Assembly (NCBI GenBank): GCA_019232645.1
Contig: JAFANO010000762.1
Coordinates: 1 to 5,554 of the forward strand
Reading direction: 5' to 3'
Length of the DNA stretch: 5,554 nt
From: Planctomycetaceae bacterium
Lineage (GTDB): Bacteria > Planctomycetota > Planctomycetia > Isosphaerales > Isosphaeraceae
Shown: positions 1 to 5,437 of the stretch, piece after piece
Position numbering within the stretch: the stretch's first letter is position 1
How the letters are laid out: each line of letters opens with the position of its first letter
The notes under the pieces: generated by a model
Database searches by the model: none
What the model was told of the DNA's origin: nothing
Seen by the model: only the letters and a program-made list of their open reading frames with translations
Position numbers and translations under genes: made by a program

Positions 1-230
1 TGGCGCGCCTCCAGCTCCGAGGCCTCGAACGCCGGTTGCCCCGCCACGGCGATCCGGACCATCTCCAGCCGATGCGCCAGCGCCGTCAGCTCGCCTGGCT
101 TGTGCGGCGGCACCCCGGCGACCACGAACCAGACCCGATCCAGCCCGCAGGCCTCGCGGCAGAGCTCGGCCAGGATCAGATGCCCCAGGTGGATCGGGTC
201 GAACATGCCGCCATACAGCCCGAGTCGCAT
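1..230 (-). CDS. nadD: Nicotinate-nucleotide adenylyltransferase, N-terminal part (cut by window edge)
   Basis: NadD transfers AMP from ATP to nicotinate mononucleotide to make deamido-NAD, a cytoplasmic step of NAD biosynthesis. Reading the minus strand from the ATG at 230 gives 76 uninterrupted codons to the window edge. The nucleotidyltransferase signature GGMFDPIHLGH is at residues 7-17, with the two His that contact the nucleotide phosphates. The NadD-typical PPHK is at 41-44, followed by HRLEMVR at 53-59 and FEASELE near 68-74. These match the family in order and spacing, so only about the first third of the usual roughly 200-residue protein is present. The ATG is supported by GGGAGGG (242-248 on the minus strand) 11 nt upstream and by the family's habit of starting a few residues before GGxFDP. 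The gene is divergent from priA. The related PPAT (CoaD) and NMNAT folds share the HxGH motif, but PPHK and the following region favour NadD. Confidence 0.93.
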   Translation of the reverse strand, partial: MRLGLYGGMFDPIHLGHLILAELCREACGLDRVWFVVAGVPPHKPGELTALAHRLEMVRIAVAGQPAFEASELEAR

Positions 231-442
231 CGTCTGGTTGGCCCTCCCGATCCTCCGCTCCAGGTCGATTTCGTGTGGACAGGCGTGCAGAAATCGGGTG
301 AAGTGGGGCATGAGGGGAGATTGCGCCGTCGGATCCCCAGCCGGACCGCCGACCCCCGTGCGCCGCTCCTCGGCCGACGCGGCCTGAGCGGAGGTGGGGA
401 GTCTGCCCCGCGACCCGAAATTTTTCACGATAGGCCCCGATC
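231..442. other. Divergent intergenic region between nadD and priA
   Basis: This 212-bp stretch must hold the promoters of both nadD (leftward) and priA (rightward). I could not identify a convincing -35/-10 pair for either. The only AT-rich patch is around 417-427, just before priA. No RNA gene or small reading frame with a ribosome-binding site is visible. Confidence 0.6.
242..248 (-). promoter_or_regulatory. Shine-Dalgarno site of nadD
   Basis: On the minus strand this reads GGGAGGG and ends 11 nt before the nadD ATG at 230. A second purine-rich GGAGGA lies just upstream (251-256) but is further from the start. The spacing is slightly long, so the assignment is moderate. Confidence 0.5.
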
Positions 443-2737
443 ATGAGTCTTGTCAACGACAAACGACAGGCCGCGTGGTTCGACGCCGACCCCGAGGTCG
501 AGACCGGGGGGGCGTTCGCGGGCGTGGTCTTCAACCGGCCGATGGACCTGGTCCTGACGTACCGGGTCCCGGAGCGGCTGCGAGGCGTGGTGCGCCCCGG
601 GCAGCGGGTCCGGGTCCCGCTGGGCCGGGGCAACCGGCCGGCGGTCGGCTACTGCGTGCGCGTCGACACCGTGCCGCCCGATGGCGTGGGGCCGGGGCGG
701 GTCAAGGACCTGCTCGAGGTGCTCGACGACCCGCCGCTGATCGACGCCGCGATGCTCGAGCTGACGCGCTGGATGGCCGGGTATTATGCCTGCTCGTGGG
801 GTCAGGCGCTCGATGCCGTGGTGCCGGCCGGGGTCAAGAAGCGGGCCGGGACGCGGGTCGGGACGTTCCTGACCGTCCCCGAGGAGGTCCGTCGGGCCCG
901 CGAGTCACTGGAGCTGCCGGCCAAGCAGGCCGAGGCGCTGGCTATTCTCTGCCGGTCGGCCGAGCCGTTGACGCTCTCCGACCTCTGCCGGCTGGCCCAG
1001 TGCGCCCCCGGACCGATCGCCGCGCTGCGGCAGCGGGGCTACGTCCACACGGTCAAGCGCCGGGTCGGGCGCGGCGCGGCCCTCTCGACGGTCGGCGAGC
1101 CCGCGCCCGACGCCGTGCAAACCGCGCCCGTGCTGACCGCCGAGCAGGCGGTGGTGCTCGAGCGACTCGACCCCGCCCTCCAGGGCGACGCCTTCGCCAC
1201 GTTCCTGATCCACGGGGTCACCGGCAGCGGCAAGACCGAGGTGTACCTGAGCGCCATCGAGCGGGTCGTGGCGCGGGGGCGCGAGGCGATCGTGCTGGTC
1301 CCCGAGATCAGCCTCACGCCACAGACGATCCGGCGGTTCCGCCGCCGGTTCGACCGGGTCGCCGTCCTGCACAGCCATCTCAACGACGTCGAGCGGCACC
1401 GCCACTGGCAGAACATCGCCTCGGGCGAGGTCCAGGTCGTCGTCGGCGCGCGCTCGGCGGTCTTCGCGCCGGCGCGGCGGCTCGGCCTGATCGTCATCGA
1501 CGAGGAGCACGAGGCCACGTTTAAGCAGGAATCCACCCCCCGCTACCACGCGCGCGACGTCGCCGTCAAGCGGGCGCAACTGGAGCGAGTGCCGATCCTG
1601 CTCGGGTCGGCCACCCCGGCGCTGGAGACCTGGCGCAACGCCGAGCTGGGCCGCTACGTCCGGCTGCCGATGCGCGAGCGCGTCGGCGCCCGGCCGATGC
1701 CCGCGGTCGAGCTGATCGACCTCCGCCACGAGCGGCCCGCGCTGGGCGGCCTGAGCGAGCCGCTCCGCCGGGCGATGGCCGCCGCGCTCGACGACAAGGG
1801 CCAGGTGATCCTGCTGCTCAACCGCCGCGGCTTCCACACCTTCGTCATCTGCCCGAAACCCCAGTGCGGCCAGGTCTTAAAGTGCCACCACTGCGACGTG
1901 GCGCTGACCTACCACAAGGGCCGCCGGCTCCTGATCTGCCACACCTGCGACGCCGAGCGCGACCGACCCCCCGCCTGCCCCCACTGCCGCGCCCCTCACC
2001 TCCACTACGGGGGCATCGGGACCGAGCGGCTCGAGCGCGAGATCGAGGCGGCCTTCCCGTACCACGTCGCACGGCGGATGGACTCGGACACGATGCGGAC
2101 GCCGGGCAGCCACGAGCAGGTCCTCGCGGCCTTCCGGGCGGGCGACGTGCGGATCCTGCTGGGCACGCAGATGATCGCCAAGGGGCTCGACTTCCCCGAC
2201 GTCACGCTGGTCGGCGTGGTCAACGCCGACACGGCGCTGCACATGCCCGACTTCCGCGCCGCCGAGCGGACCTTCCAGCTCGTGGCGCAGGTGGCCGGTC
2301 GGACCGGGCGGGGCGATCGGCCCGGCCGCGTCTTGGTGCAGACCTACAGCCCTGACCACCACGCGATCGTCTGCGCCGCGCGGCACGACTACGAGGGGTT
2401 CGTCGCGCAGGAGCTGCCCGAGCGCGAGCAGTACGGCATGCCGCCCTACGGCAGGCTGGTCCGGCTGATCGCGCGGGGGGCCCGGGAGCCCACCGTCCGA
2501 GATTACCTCGACGAGCTGGCGCGGGCCCTGAAGGCGGCCGCCACCCCGGCCGTCCAGCTCGTCGGCCCCGCACCGGCGCCGGTCCTGAAGATCCGCAACC
2601 TCTATCGCTATCACCTCCGCCTCCGCTGCGCCTCTCCCCGGCCGCTCCAGGCGCTCTGGCAGGCCGTCGCCCCCACCCTCCCCCCCCCGAGCGGGGTCGA
2701 GCTGGCCGTCGACGTCGACCCGGTCAGCCTGCTGTAA
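443..2737 (+). CDS. priA: Primosomal protein N' (replication-restart 3'-5' DNA helicase PriA)
   Basis: PriA recognises stalled replication forks and D-loops, unwinds the lagging arm with ATP and recruits the primosome to reload the replicative helicase. The 764-residue product has the full family layout. The N-terminal 3'-DNA-binding domain starts near residue 26 (GVVFNRPMDLVLTYRVPE) and a winged-helix-like region follows. The helicase core shows Walker A GVTGSGKT at 258-265, Walker B DEEH at 353-356, GSATP at 388-392, GTQMIAKGLDFP at 574-585 and the arginine-finger motif QVAGRTGRG at 616-624. Eight zinc-site Cys are present (470, 475, 481, 484, 499, 502, 512, 515), and the C-terminal domain includes PPYGRLVRLI at 667-676. 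The first Cys pair is spaced Cys-x4-Cys rather than the usual Cys-x2-Cys. The ATG at 443 is the first start after an in-frame TAG at 431-433. No SD precedes it. About 25 residues come before the conserved domain, so a later start such as GTG at 524 is possible. Nothing suggests an operon. Confidence 0.97.
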   Translation: MSLVNDKRQAAWFDADPEVETGGAFAGVVFNRPMDLVLTYRVPERLRGVVRPGQRVRVPLGRGNRPAVGYCVRVDTVPPDGVGPGRVKDLLEVLDDPPLIDAAMLELTRWMAGYYACSWGQALDAVVPAGVKKRAGTRVGTFLTVPEEVRRARESLELPAKQAEALAILCRSAEPLTLSDLCRLAQCAPGPIAALRQRGYVHTVKRRVGRGAALSTVGEPAPDAVQTAPVLTAEQAVVLERLDPALQGDAFATFLIHGVTGSGKTEVYLSAIERVVARGREAIVLVPEISLTPQTIRRFRRRFDRVAVLHSHLNDVERHRHWQNIASGEVQVVVGARSAVFAPARRLGLIVIDEEHEATFKQESTPRYHARDVAVKRAQLERVPILLGSATPALETWRNAELGRYVRLPMRERVGARPMPAVELIDLRHERPALGGLSEPLRRAMAAALDDKGQVILLLNRRGFHTFVICPKPQCGQVLKCHHCDVALTYHKGRRLLICHTCDAERDRPPACPHCRAPHLHYGGIGTERLEREIEAAFPYHVARRMDSDTMRTPGSHEQVLAAFRAGDVRILLGTQMIAKGLDFPDVTLVGVVNADTALHMPDFRAAERTFQLVAQVAGRTGRGDRPGRVLVQTYSPDHHAIVCAARHDYEGFVAQELPEREQYGMPPYGRLVRLIARGAREPTVRDYLDELARALKAAATPAVQLVGPAPAPVLKIRNLYRYHLRLRCASPRPLQALWQAVAPTLPPPSGVELAVDVDPVSLL

Positions 2738-2756
2738 TTTAAAGAAGACCAGGAAT

Positions 2757-2774
2757 TTTGATGATTCTATCAAA
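2757..2774. repeat. Perfect AT-rich inverted repeat TTTGAT-6-ATCAAA
   Basis: Two 6-base arms (2757-2762 and 2769-2774) flank a 6-nt centre. The repeat sits 20 bp after the priA stop and 26 bp before the -35 of the next promoter. It could be an operator for that promoter or a weak hairpin in the priA 3' end. It lacks the GC-rich stem and following T run of an intrinsic terminator. A shorter similar repeat (TTTGA-4-TCAAA, 4186-4199) lies upstream of the second unit at a different distance, so a shared operator role is not well supported. Confidence 0.35.
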
Positions 2775-2800
2775 CCGCCCTCCGGCCCCGGAAAGTCGGG

Positions 2801-2829
2801 TTTACTTGCGATCGCGCTTCGGCTATTCT
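2801..2829 (+). promoter_or_regulatory. Sigma70-type promoter of the first PEP-CTERM gene
   Basis: The -35 element is TTTACT (2801-2806) and the -10 element is TATTCT (2824-2829), separated by exactly 17 bp, the optimal sigma70 spacing. The same two hexamers with the same spacing occur upstream of the paralogous gene (4331-4359), although most of the 17-bp spacer differs. That selective conservation is the main evidence. Transcription would begin near 2836, leaving a leader of about 320 nt before the start codon at 3157. It is not known which sigma factor is used. Confidence 0.75.
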
Positions 2830-2993
2830 CGCCGCCCGGTCAGCCCCGTTCCGAGGATTCGGCACCTCGAAGACTCAGGGAGGAGTTGCTGCGTGTGATC
2901 GGGCGAGGAGGTCGAGTCTCCACCACCGGCCTGCCTTCCTCGAATCCCGGACTCGGCGCCTCGGGTCGTGGCCCTCCGGGCTCGATCGCGGCC

Positions 2994-3027
2994 CGGACCG
3001 TCGTCGTGGACTGGAGTGGCGCACCTC
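2994..3027 (+). repeat. Conserved 34-nt leader block, copy 1
   Basis: This block begins CGGACCGTCG and ends GGCGCACCTC. It matches the block at 4511-4544 at 28 of 34 positions without gaps, whereas the leader on both sides has diverged. It lies about 160 nt after the predicted transcription start and 129 nt before the start codon. It could be an RNA element, a protein-binding site or a second regulatory DNA site. Ancestral duplication with slow decay is an alternative. Confidence 0.55.
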
Positions 3028-3145
3028 CTGGAGTTGACACCCACTCTTCCGAACGGCCACCGCCCCACGCGCGGGGCGGGCCATCGAGACGATGGTGTTC
3101 CCACTTTCTCATGGGCTACGTGGCGGCAGCACGACACTCAATTTC

Positions 3146-3151
3146 AGGAGG
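3146..3151 (+). promoter_or_regulatory. Shine-Dalgarno site deciding the start of the first PEP-CTERM gene
   Basis: AGGAGG lies 5 nt before the ATG at 3157 and only 2 nt before the adjacent in-frame ATG at 3154. The paralogous gene has AGGAGG exactly 5 nt before its only nearby ATG, aligned with 3157. This selects the second of the two tandem ATGs. Confidence 0.8.
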
Positions 3152-3156
3152 AAATG

Positions 3157-3795
3157 ATGCACAAGTCTCGGCAATGGAACGTCTTCCGGACGTCGATCCT
3201 GACCCTGGGCCTGCTCGCCGGCGCGTCGGCCGGTGTGCACGCGTCGCCGGTCATCAACTACAGCACGTCGGGCGCGATCGATTCGACCGGGGTGACCGGC
3301 ACCCCGGTGATCAGCTTCAACAGCCTGGTCCAGAACACGGTCGATGTCGGTTCGGGGTCGAATCTGAGCTTGGGCGACTTCCAGGTCGCCGGCCTGCCTG
3401 GCAACCAGACCACGACCTACAATAATACGCCATTCAATATCAGCTTGTTGGTCAATCAAGTGGACGGAACGACCCCGAACCCCAATCAGACACCCCTTCA
3501 GATCAGCGGCGAGCTCAACGGTACGGTCGTCGGCAATGACACGTCCAACGTGACGGCGACCTTCAACCCGCTCAACAACCCCAACTTCCAGACCGGGCTC
3601 TACGAGAATACCTTGAGCGTCCCGAGCTCGAAGTCGCTGGTCGCCTCGACGACCAACAGCGGCCAGACGTCGGCGGAGGCGTTCATCACGTCCACCACGA
3701 ACACCCAACCGACTCCCGAGCCGACCTCGATCGCGTTTTTCCTCATGTGCCTGGGTGGTATCGGCCTGCGCCATCGCATCCGGCGTCACTCCTGA
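3157..3795 (+). CDS. Secreted PEP-CTERM sorting domain protein, copy 1
   Basis: This is an exported 212-residue protein of unknown molecular function. Residues 1-29 form a Sec signal peptide: basic start (MHKSRQWNVFR), hydrophobic core around 14-22, and likely cleavage after VHA at 29. The mature part (30-184) is rich in Asn, Thr, Ser and Gly, with alternating hydrophobic stretches suggesting a beta-strand fold, and has no Cys. The C-terminus is a PEP-CTERM signal: Pro-Glu-Pro at 187-189, hydrophobic segment 191-204 and basic tail RHRIRRHS. In this family an exosortase recognises the tail and removes it at the envelope, usually in bacteria that make extracellular polysaccharide; no exosortase is encoded here. 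The product is about half identical along its length to the one encoded at 4743-5387. The most conserved parts are TGTPVIS (48-54), the segments around SLGDFQVA (71-78) and QTTTYNNTPF (84-93), PNQTP (109-113) and PEPTSIA. The start was chosen from the SD spacing and the paralogue; ATG 3154 would add one Met. It has its own promoter and terminator. Confidence 0.9.
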   Translation: MHKSRQWNVFRTSILTLGLLAGASAGVHASPVINYSTSGAIDSTGVTGTPVISFNSLVQNTVDVGSGSNLSLGDFQVAGLPGNQTTTYNNTPFNISLLVNQVDGTTPNPNQTPLQISGELNGTVVGNDTSNVTATFNPLNNPNFQTGLYENTLSVPSSKSLVASTTNSGQTSAEAFITSTTNTQPTPEPTSIAFFLMCLGGIGLRHRIRRHS

Positions 3796-3882
3796 GTGGC
3801 CTGGTCGCGCCCCTCCCCTCTCAACTCAACGGCCCGGCGAACACCTCTCGCGAGGCCTTCCAATCTGATCGTGCGATCCCTC

Positions 3883-3915
3883 CGGCCGGGCCCGCCGAAA
3901 AGGCGGGTCCGGTCG
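3883..3915 (+). terminator. Intrinsic-type terminator hairpin after the first PEP-CTERM gene
   Basis: A 14-pair GC-rich stem (3883-3896 with 3902-3915, two G-U pairs) closes a GAAAA loop at 3897-3901. The inner 11 pairs contain a single wobble. It is 87 nt after the stop codon. The downstream tract (TCTGCTTTCC) is only moderately T-rich, so termination may be incomplete. As a near-perfect stem it could also act on the opposite strand or protect the 3' end. Confidence 0.7.
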
Positions 3916-4330
3916 TCTGCTTTCCGCGGTGGGGCAACCGCCCCTCGTCGGTGTCGAGGGATCGCGATCCGGGTCGGAGGCCGTCTCCTTTCGATGGCGC
4001 ACGCCGATCTGTCCGGATCGAGCAAGGCGCCCCCACCCTCGATGGTGCGACGGATGACCGCTGCGTCCCACGATCGAGCCCGGTCGGGTCAGTCCGCGGA
4101 CCTCGGCACTGGGTCGCTTGGCATCGCGGAAGCGTAGATGTGATACGCATTTCGGATCTTTTGTGCCCTTTGTCCGGCTCTCACATTTGAGATTTCAAAG
4201 CTCAAGTCAGCAGATCGGTGCACAGAATTCCAGGAATCCGTATCAGACACCTCGGGATCCCGGCTCTCGATCACCCGGTGGGAGCGGTGCGAGTTCCAGG
4301 TTGTCGGCCGGATTTCGGCAAAAGTTCAGG
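3916..4330. other. Intergenic stretch with no convincing gene
   Basis: This follows the first unit's terminator and precedes the second unit's promoter. Open frames crossing it lack SD sites, have low-complexity Arg/Pro/Ser composition typical of GC-rich shadow frames, and overlap one another on both strands. The part from about 4130 to 4220 is visibly less GC-rich. Only small inverted repeats are present: GCGTA-7-TACGC (4132-4148), TTTGA-4-TCAAA (4186-4199) and the 10-bp palindrome CGGGATCCCG near 4253. None has a supported role. Confidence 0.6.
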
Positions 4331-4359
4331 TTTACTTCCGGGCCATCTTGGATTATTCT
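4331..4359 (+). promoter_or_regulatory. Sigma70-type promoter of the second PEP-CTERM gene
   Basis: The hexamers TTTACT (4331-4336) and TATTCT (4354-4359) are separated by 17 bp, identical in sequence and spacing to the promoter at 2801-2829. A G directly precedes both -35 boxes and TC follows both -10 hexamers or nearly so. Transcription would begin near 4366 and give a leader of about 375 nt before the ATG at 4743. Confidence 0.75.
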
Positions 4360-4510
4360 CACGCCCGTTCGCTTCGGGGATTCGATTACCATCGATGCTC
4401 ACGGACGAGTTTCGACAGGAACTGGAATGGAGGCCCGGCAGGCATGCTCTCCCCCCTCGGATTCACATCAAAACATTCCATGTCTTTGCTCCTTGAGTCC
4501 GGTCGCGGTT

Positions 4511-4544
4511 CGGAACTTCGTCGTTGACCTGAGTTGCGCACCTC
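4511..4544 (+). repeat. Conserved 34-nt leader block, copy 2
   Basis: This starts CGGAACTTCG and ends TTGCGCACCTC. It aligns without gaps to 2994-3027 with 28 of 34 identical. The longest identical run is the last nine bases, GCGCACCTC. It lies about 145 nt after the predicted transcription start, close to the 160 nt seen in the first unit, so the distance to the promoter is better kept than the distance to the start codon. Confidence 0.55.
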
Positions 4545-4731
4545 ACATCACTGCCAGAACCTTGGCCCGAGTCACTGTTGGACTCGGGTCGTGCCGTCGG
4601 GATGGCTCGAATCTGTTCGGCCATCGAGGAAGCTTGGGGCCGGTCGCGCCCTCAGGACGGAGGCGTGCCGTCGAGCGATGGTGGCCTGGTTCTCACGTTG
4701 GCGAAGTCGCTCGAGCGCGACACTCAAATTC

Positions 4732-4737
4732 AGGAGG
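4732..4737 (+). promoter_or_regulatory. Shine-Dalgarno site of the second PEP-CTERM gene
   Basis: AGGAGG is 5 nt upstream of the ATG at 4743. It belongs to a 28-nt block (4718-4745) that differs from 3132-3159 at only two positions. It fixes the start codon here and by alignment in the paralogue. Confidence 0.8.
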
Positions 4738-4742
4738 AAATC

Positions 4743-5387
4743 ATGCGCATGTCACGTCAGTGGACCAGGCTGCGGACGTCAGTCTTGGCCCTGGGATTGA
4801 TCGCCTGGGCCGCCTCGCGGGCGCAGGCGGACCCGCTCGTCACCTACGAATCATCGGGTTCGATCGACCCGACGGGAGTGAGCGGGACTCCGGTCATCAG
4901 CTACAACAGCGTCAACAGCGGGCAGAACAATTCGTTCGATGCGCCCTCGAATTTCAGCCTGGGCTCCTTCCAGGTCGCCGCGCTACCCGACGGCCAGACC
5001 ACGACCTACGCCAATACGCCGTTCCACATCACCTTCCTCGTCGACACGATCAACGGCGCGGCGCCCACCCCGAACCAGACGCCGATCACGATCAACGGCA
5101 CACTCAACGGCTCGATCACTGGCGCCGGGAATTCGAGCGTGGTGGCGCAGTTCGACCCGACCACCCTTCCCTCCTTCCAGGCCGGGCAGTATTCGAACAC
5201 TCTGAACATCCTCGACAGCCCGTATCTGTTGGTCCCCTCGACGACCGACAAAGGCCAGACCACGGTCCAGGCGAACCTCGAAGCCACGCCCCAGCCGGTC
5301 CCCGAGCCGACCTCGATCGCGATCTTCCTGACGACCCTGGCCGGCCTGGGCGCGCATCGCGTCCGCTCCGGCCGGCGCTCCGCCTGA
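4743..5387 (+). CDS. Secreted PEP-CTERM sorting domain protein, copy 2
   Basis: This is a 214-residue exported protein, paralogue of the product of 3157-3795. Residues 1-29 are a Sec signal peptide (MRMSRQWTRLR, hydrophobic 13-24, probable cleavage after AQA at 29). The mature domain (30-184) is rich in Thr, Ser, Asn and Gly and the whole protein has no Cys, consistent with an extracytoplasmic beta-rich fold. The PEP-CTERM signal has Pro-Glu-Pro at 187-189, hydrophobic residues 191-204 and an Arg-containing tail to 214. The pair aligns nearly end to end with one or two single-residue gaps. The weakest stretch is 57-68, just before SNFSLGSFQVA, and another variable stretch is around 156-184. 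An ATG two codons downstream (4749) is possible, but the SD spacing and the aligned paralogue favour 4743. Function, ligand and exosortase partner cannot be read from the sequence; a role at the cell surface or in the extracellular matrix is inference from the family. Confidence 0.9.
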   Translation: MRMSRQWTRLRTSVLALGLIAWAASRAQADPLVTYESSGSIDPTGVSGTPVISYNSVNSGQNNSFDAPSNFSLGSFQVAALPDGQTTTYANTPFHITFLVDTINGAAPTPNQTPITINGTLNGSITGAGNSSVVAQFDPTTLPSFQAGQYSNTLNILDSPYLLVPSTTDKGQTTVQANLEATPQPVPEPTSIAIFLTTLAGLGAHRVRSGRRSA

Positions 5388-5416
5388 GCGAGCCAGACCG
5401 GACTGGAAGACCCTAG

Positions 5417-5437
5417 GGCCCTCACCTATGAGGGGCC
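5417..5437 (+). terminator. Candidate terminator hairpin after the second PEP-CTERM gene
   Basis: GGCCCTCA (5417-5424) pairs with TGAGGGGCC (5429-5437) to give eight pairs with one bulged G and a 4-nt loop, 29 nt after the stop codon. The following GTCTCC is not a real T run, so this is weaker than the hairpin at 3883-3915. The rest of the window to 5554 shows no gene or recognisable site. Confidence 0.42.

Larger units (their letters stand above)
2836..3156 (+). promoter_or_regulatory. Long 5' leader of the first PEP-CTERM gene
   Basis: From the predicted start near 2836 to the ATG the transcript would carry about 320 untranslated nucleotides. Three parts recur in the paralogous leader: GGATTCG soon after the start (2855-2861), the 34-nt block at 2994-3027 and the ribosome-binding block at 3132-3159. 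The remaining sequence is not alignable by eye. No known riboswitch is recognised. The reading frames crossing this leader lack a properly spaced ribosome-binding site and run into the downstream gene in another frame, so I do not call a gene here. Confidence 0.5.
4366..4742 (+). promoter_or_regulatory. Long 5' leader of the second PEP-CTERM gene
   Basis: The predicted leader is about 375 nt, some 55 nt longer than that of the first unit. The extra length lies mainly between the 34-nt block and the ribosome-binding block (173 nt here against 104 nt). Shared elements are GGATTCG at 4378-4384, the 34-nt block at 4511-4544 and the start-codon region at 4718-4745. No known riboswitch class is recognised, and no supported gene is seen inside it. 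Confidence 0.5.

Noticed and set aside
394..1524. Plus-strand frame of 376 codons overlapping the start of priA
   Set aside because: Its product is extremely Arg/Ala/Gly/Pro-rich and out of frame with the clearly recognised PriA helicase motifs, so it is a frame artefact.
905..2773. Long open frames on the minus strand opposite priA (905-1837 and 1877-2773)
   Set aside because: They lie antisense to a gene with complete family motifs, have Arg/Gly/Asp-rich compositions typical of GC-rich shadow frames, and show no domain or ribosome-binding site.
2783..2800. Possible priA terminator in the CCCCGGAAAGTCGGG region
   Set aside because: The stem is only four pairs, and the following T run is the -35 element of the next promoter rather than a terminator tail.
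2886..3425. Possible leader-encoded protein starting with TTG at 2886
   Set aside because: The purine-rich GGAGGAG abuts the TTG with no spacing, the frame continues far into the PEP-CTERM gene, and there is no counterpart in the second leader.
3796..4137. Plus-strand frame of 113 codons after the first PEP-CTERM gene
   Set aside because: It runs straight through the hairpin terminator, lacks a ribosome-binding site and has low-complexity Arg/Pro/Ser composition.
2960..4593. Shared 11-mer CTCGGGTCGTG in both leaders (2960-2970 and 4583-4593)
   Set aside because: It lies before the 34-nt block in one leader and after it in the other, so it is not colinear, and a match of this length in GC-rich DNA can arise by chance.
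4118..5416. 432-codon plus-strand frame spanning the second unit
   Set aside because: It is an out-of-frame reading over the promoter, leader and the second PEP-CTERM gene. The frame at 4743-5387 has the signal peptide, PEP-CTERM motif and paralogue support.
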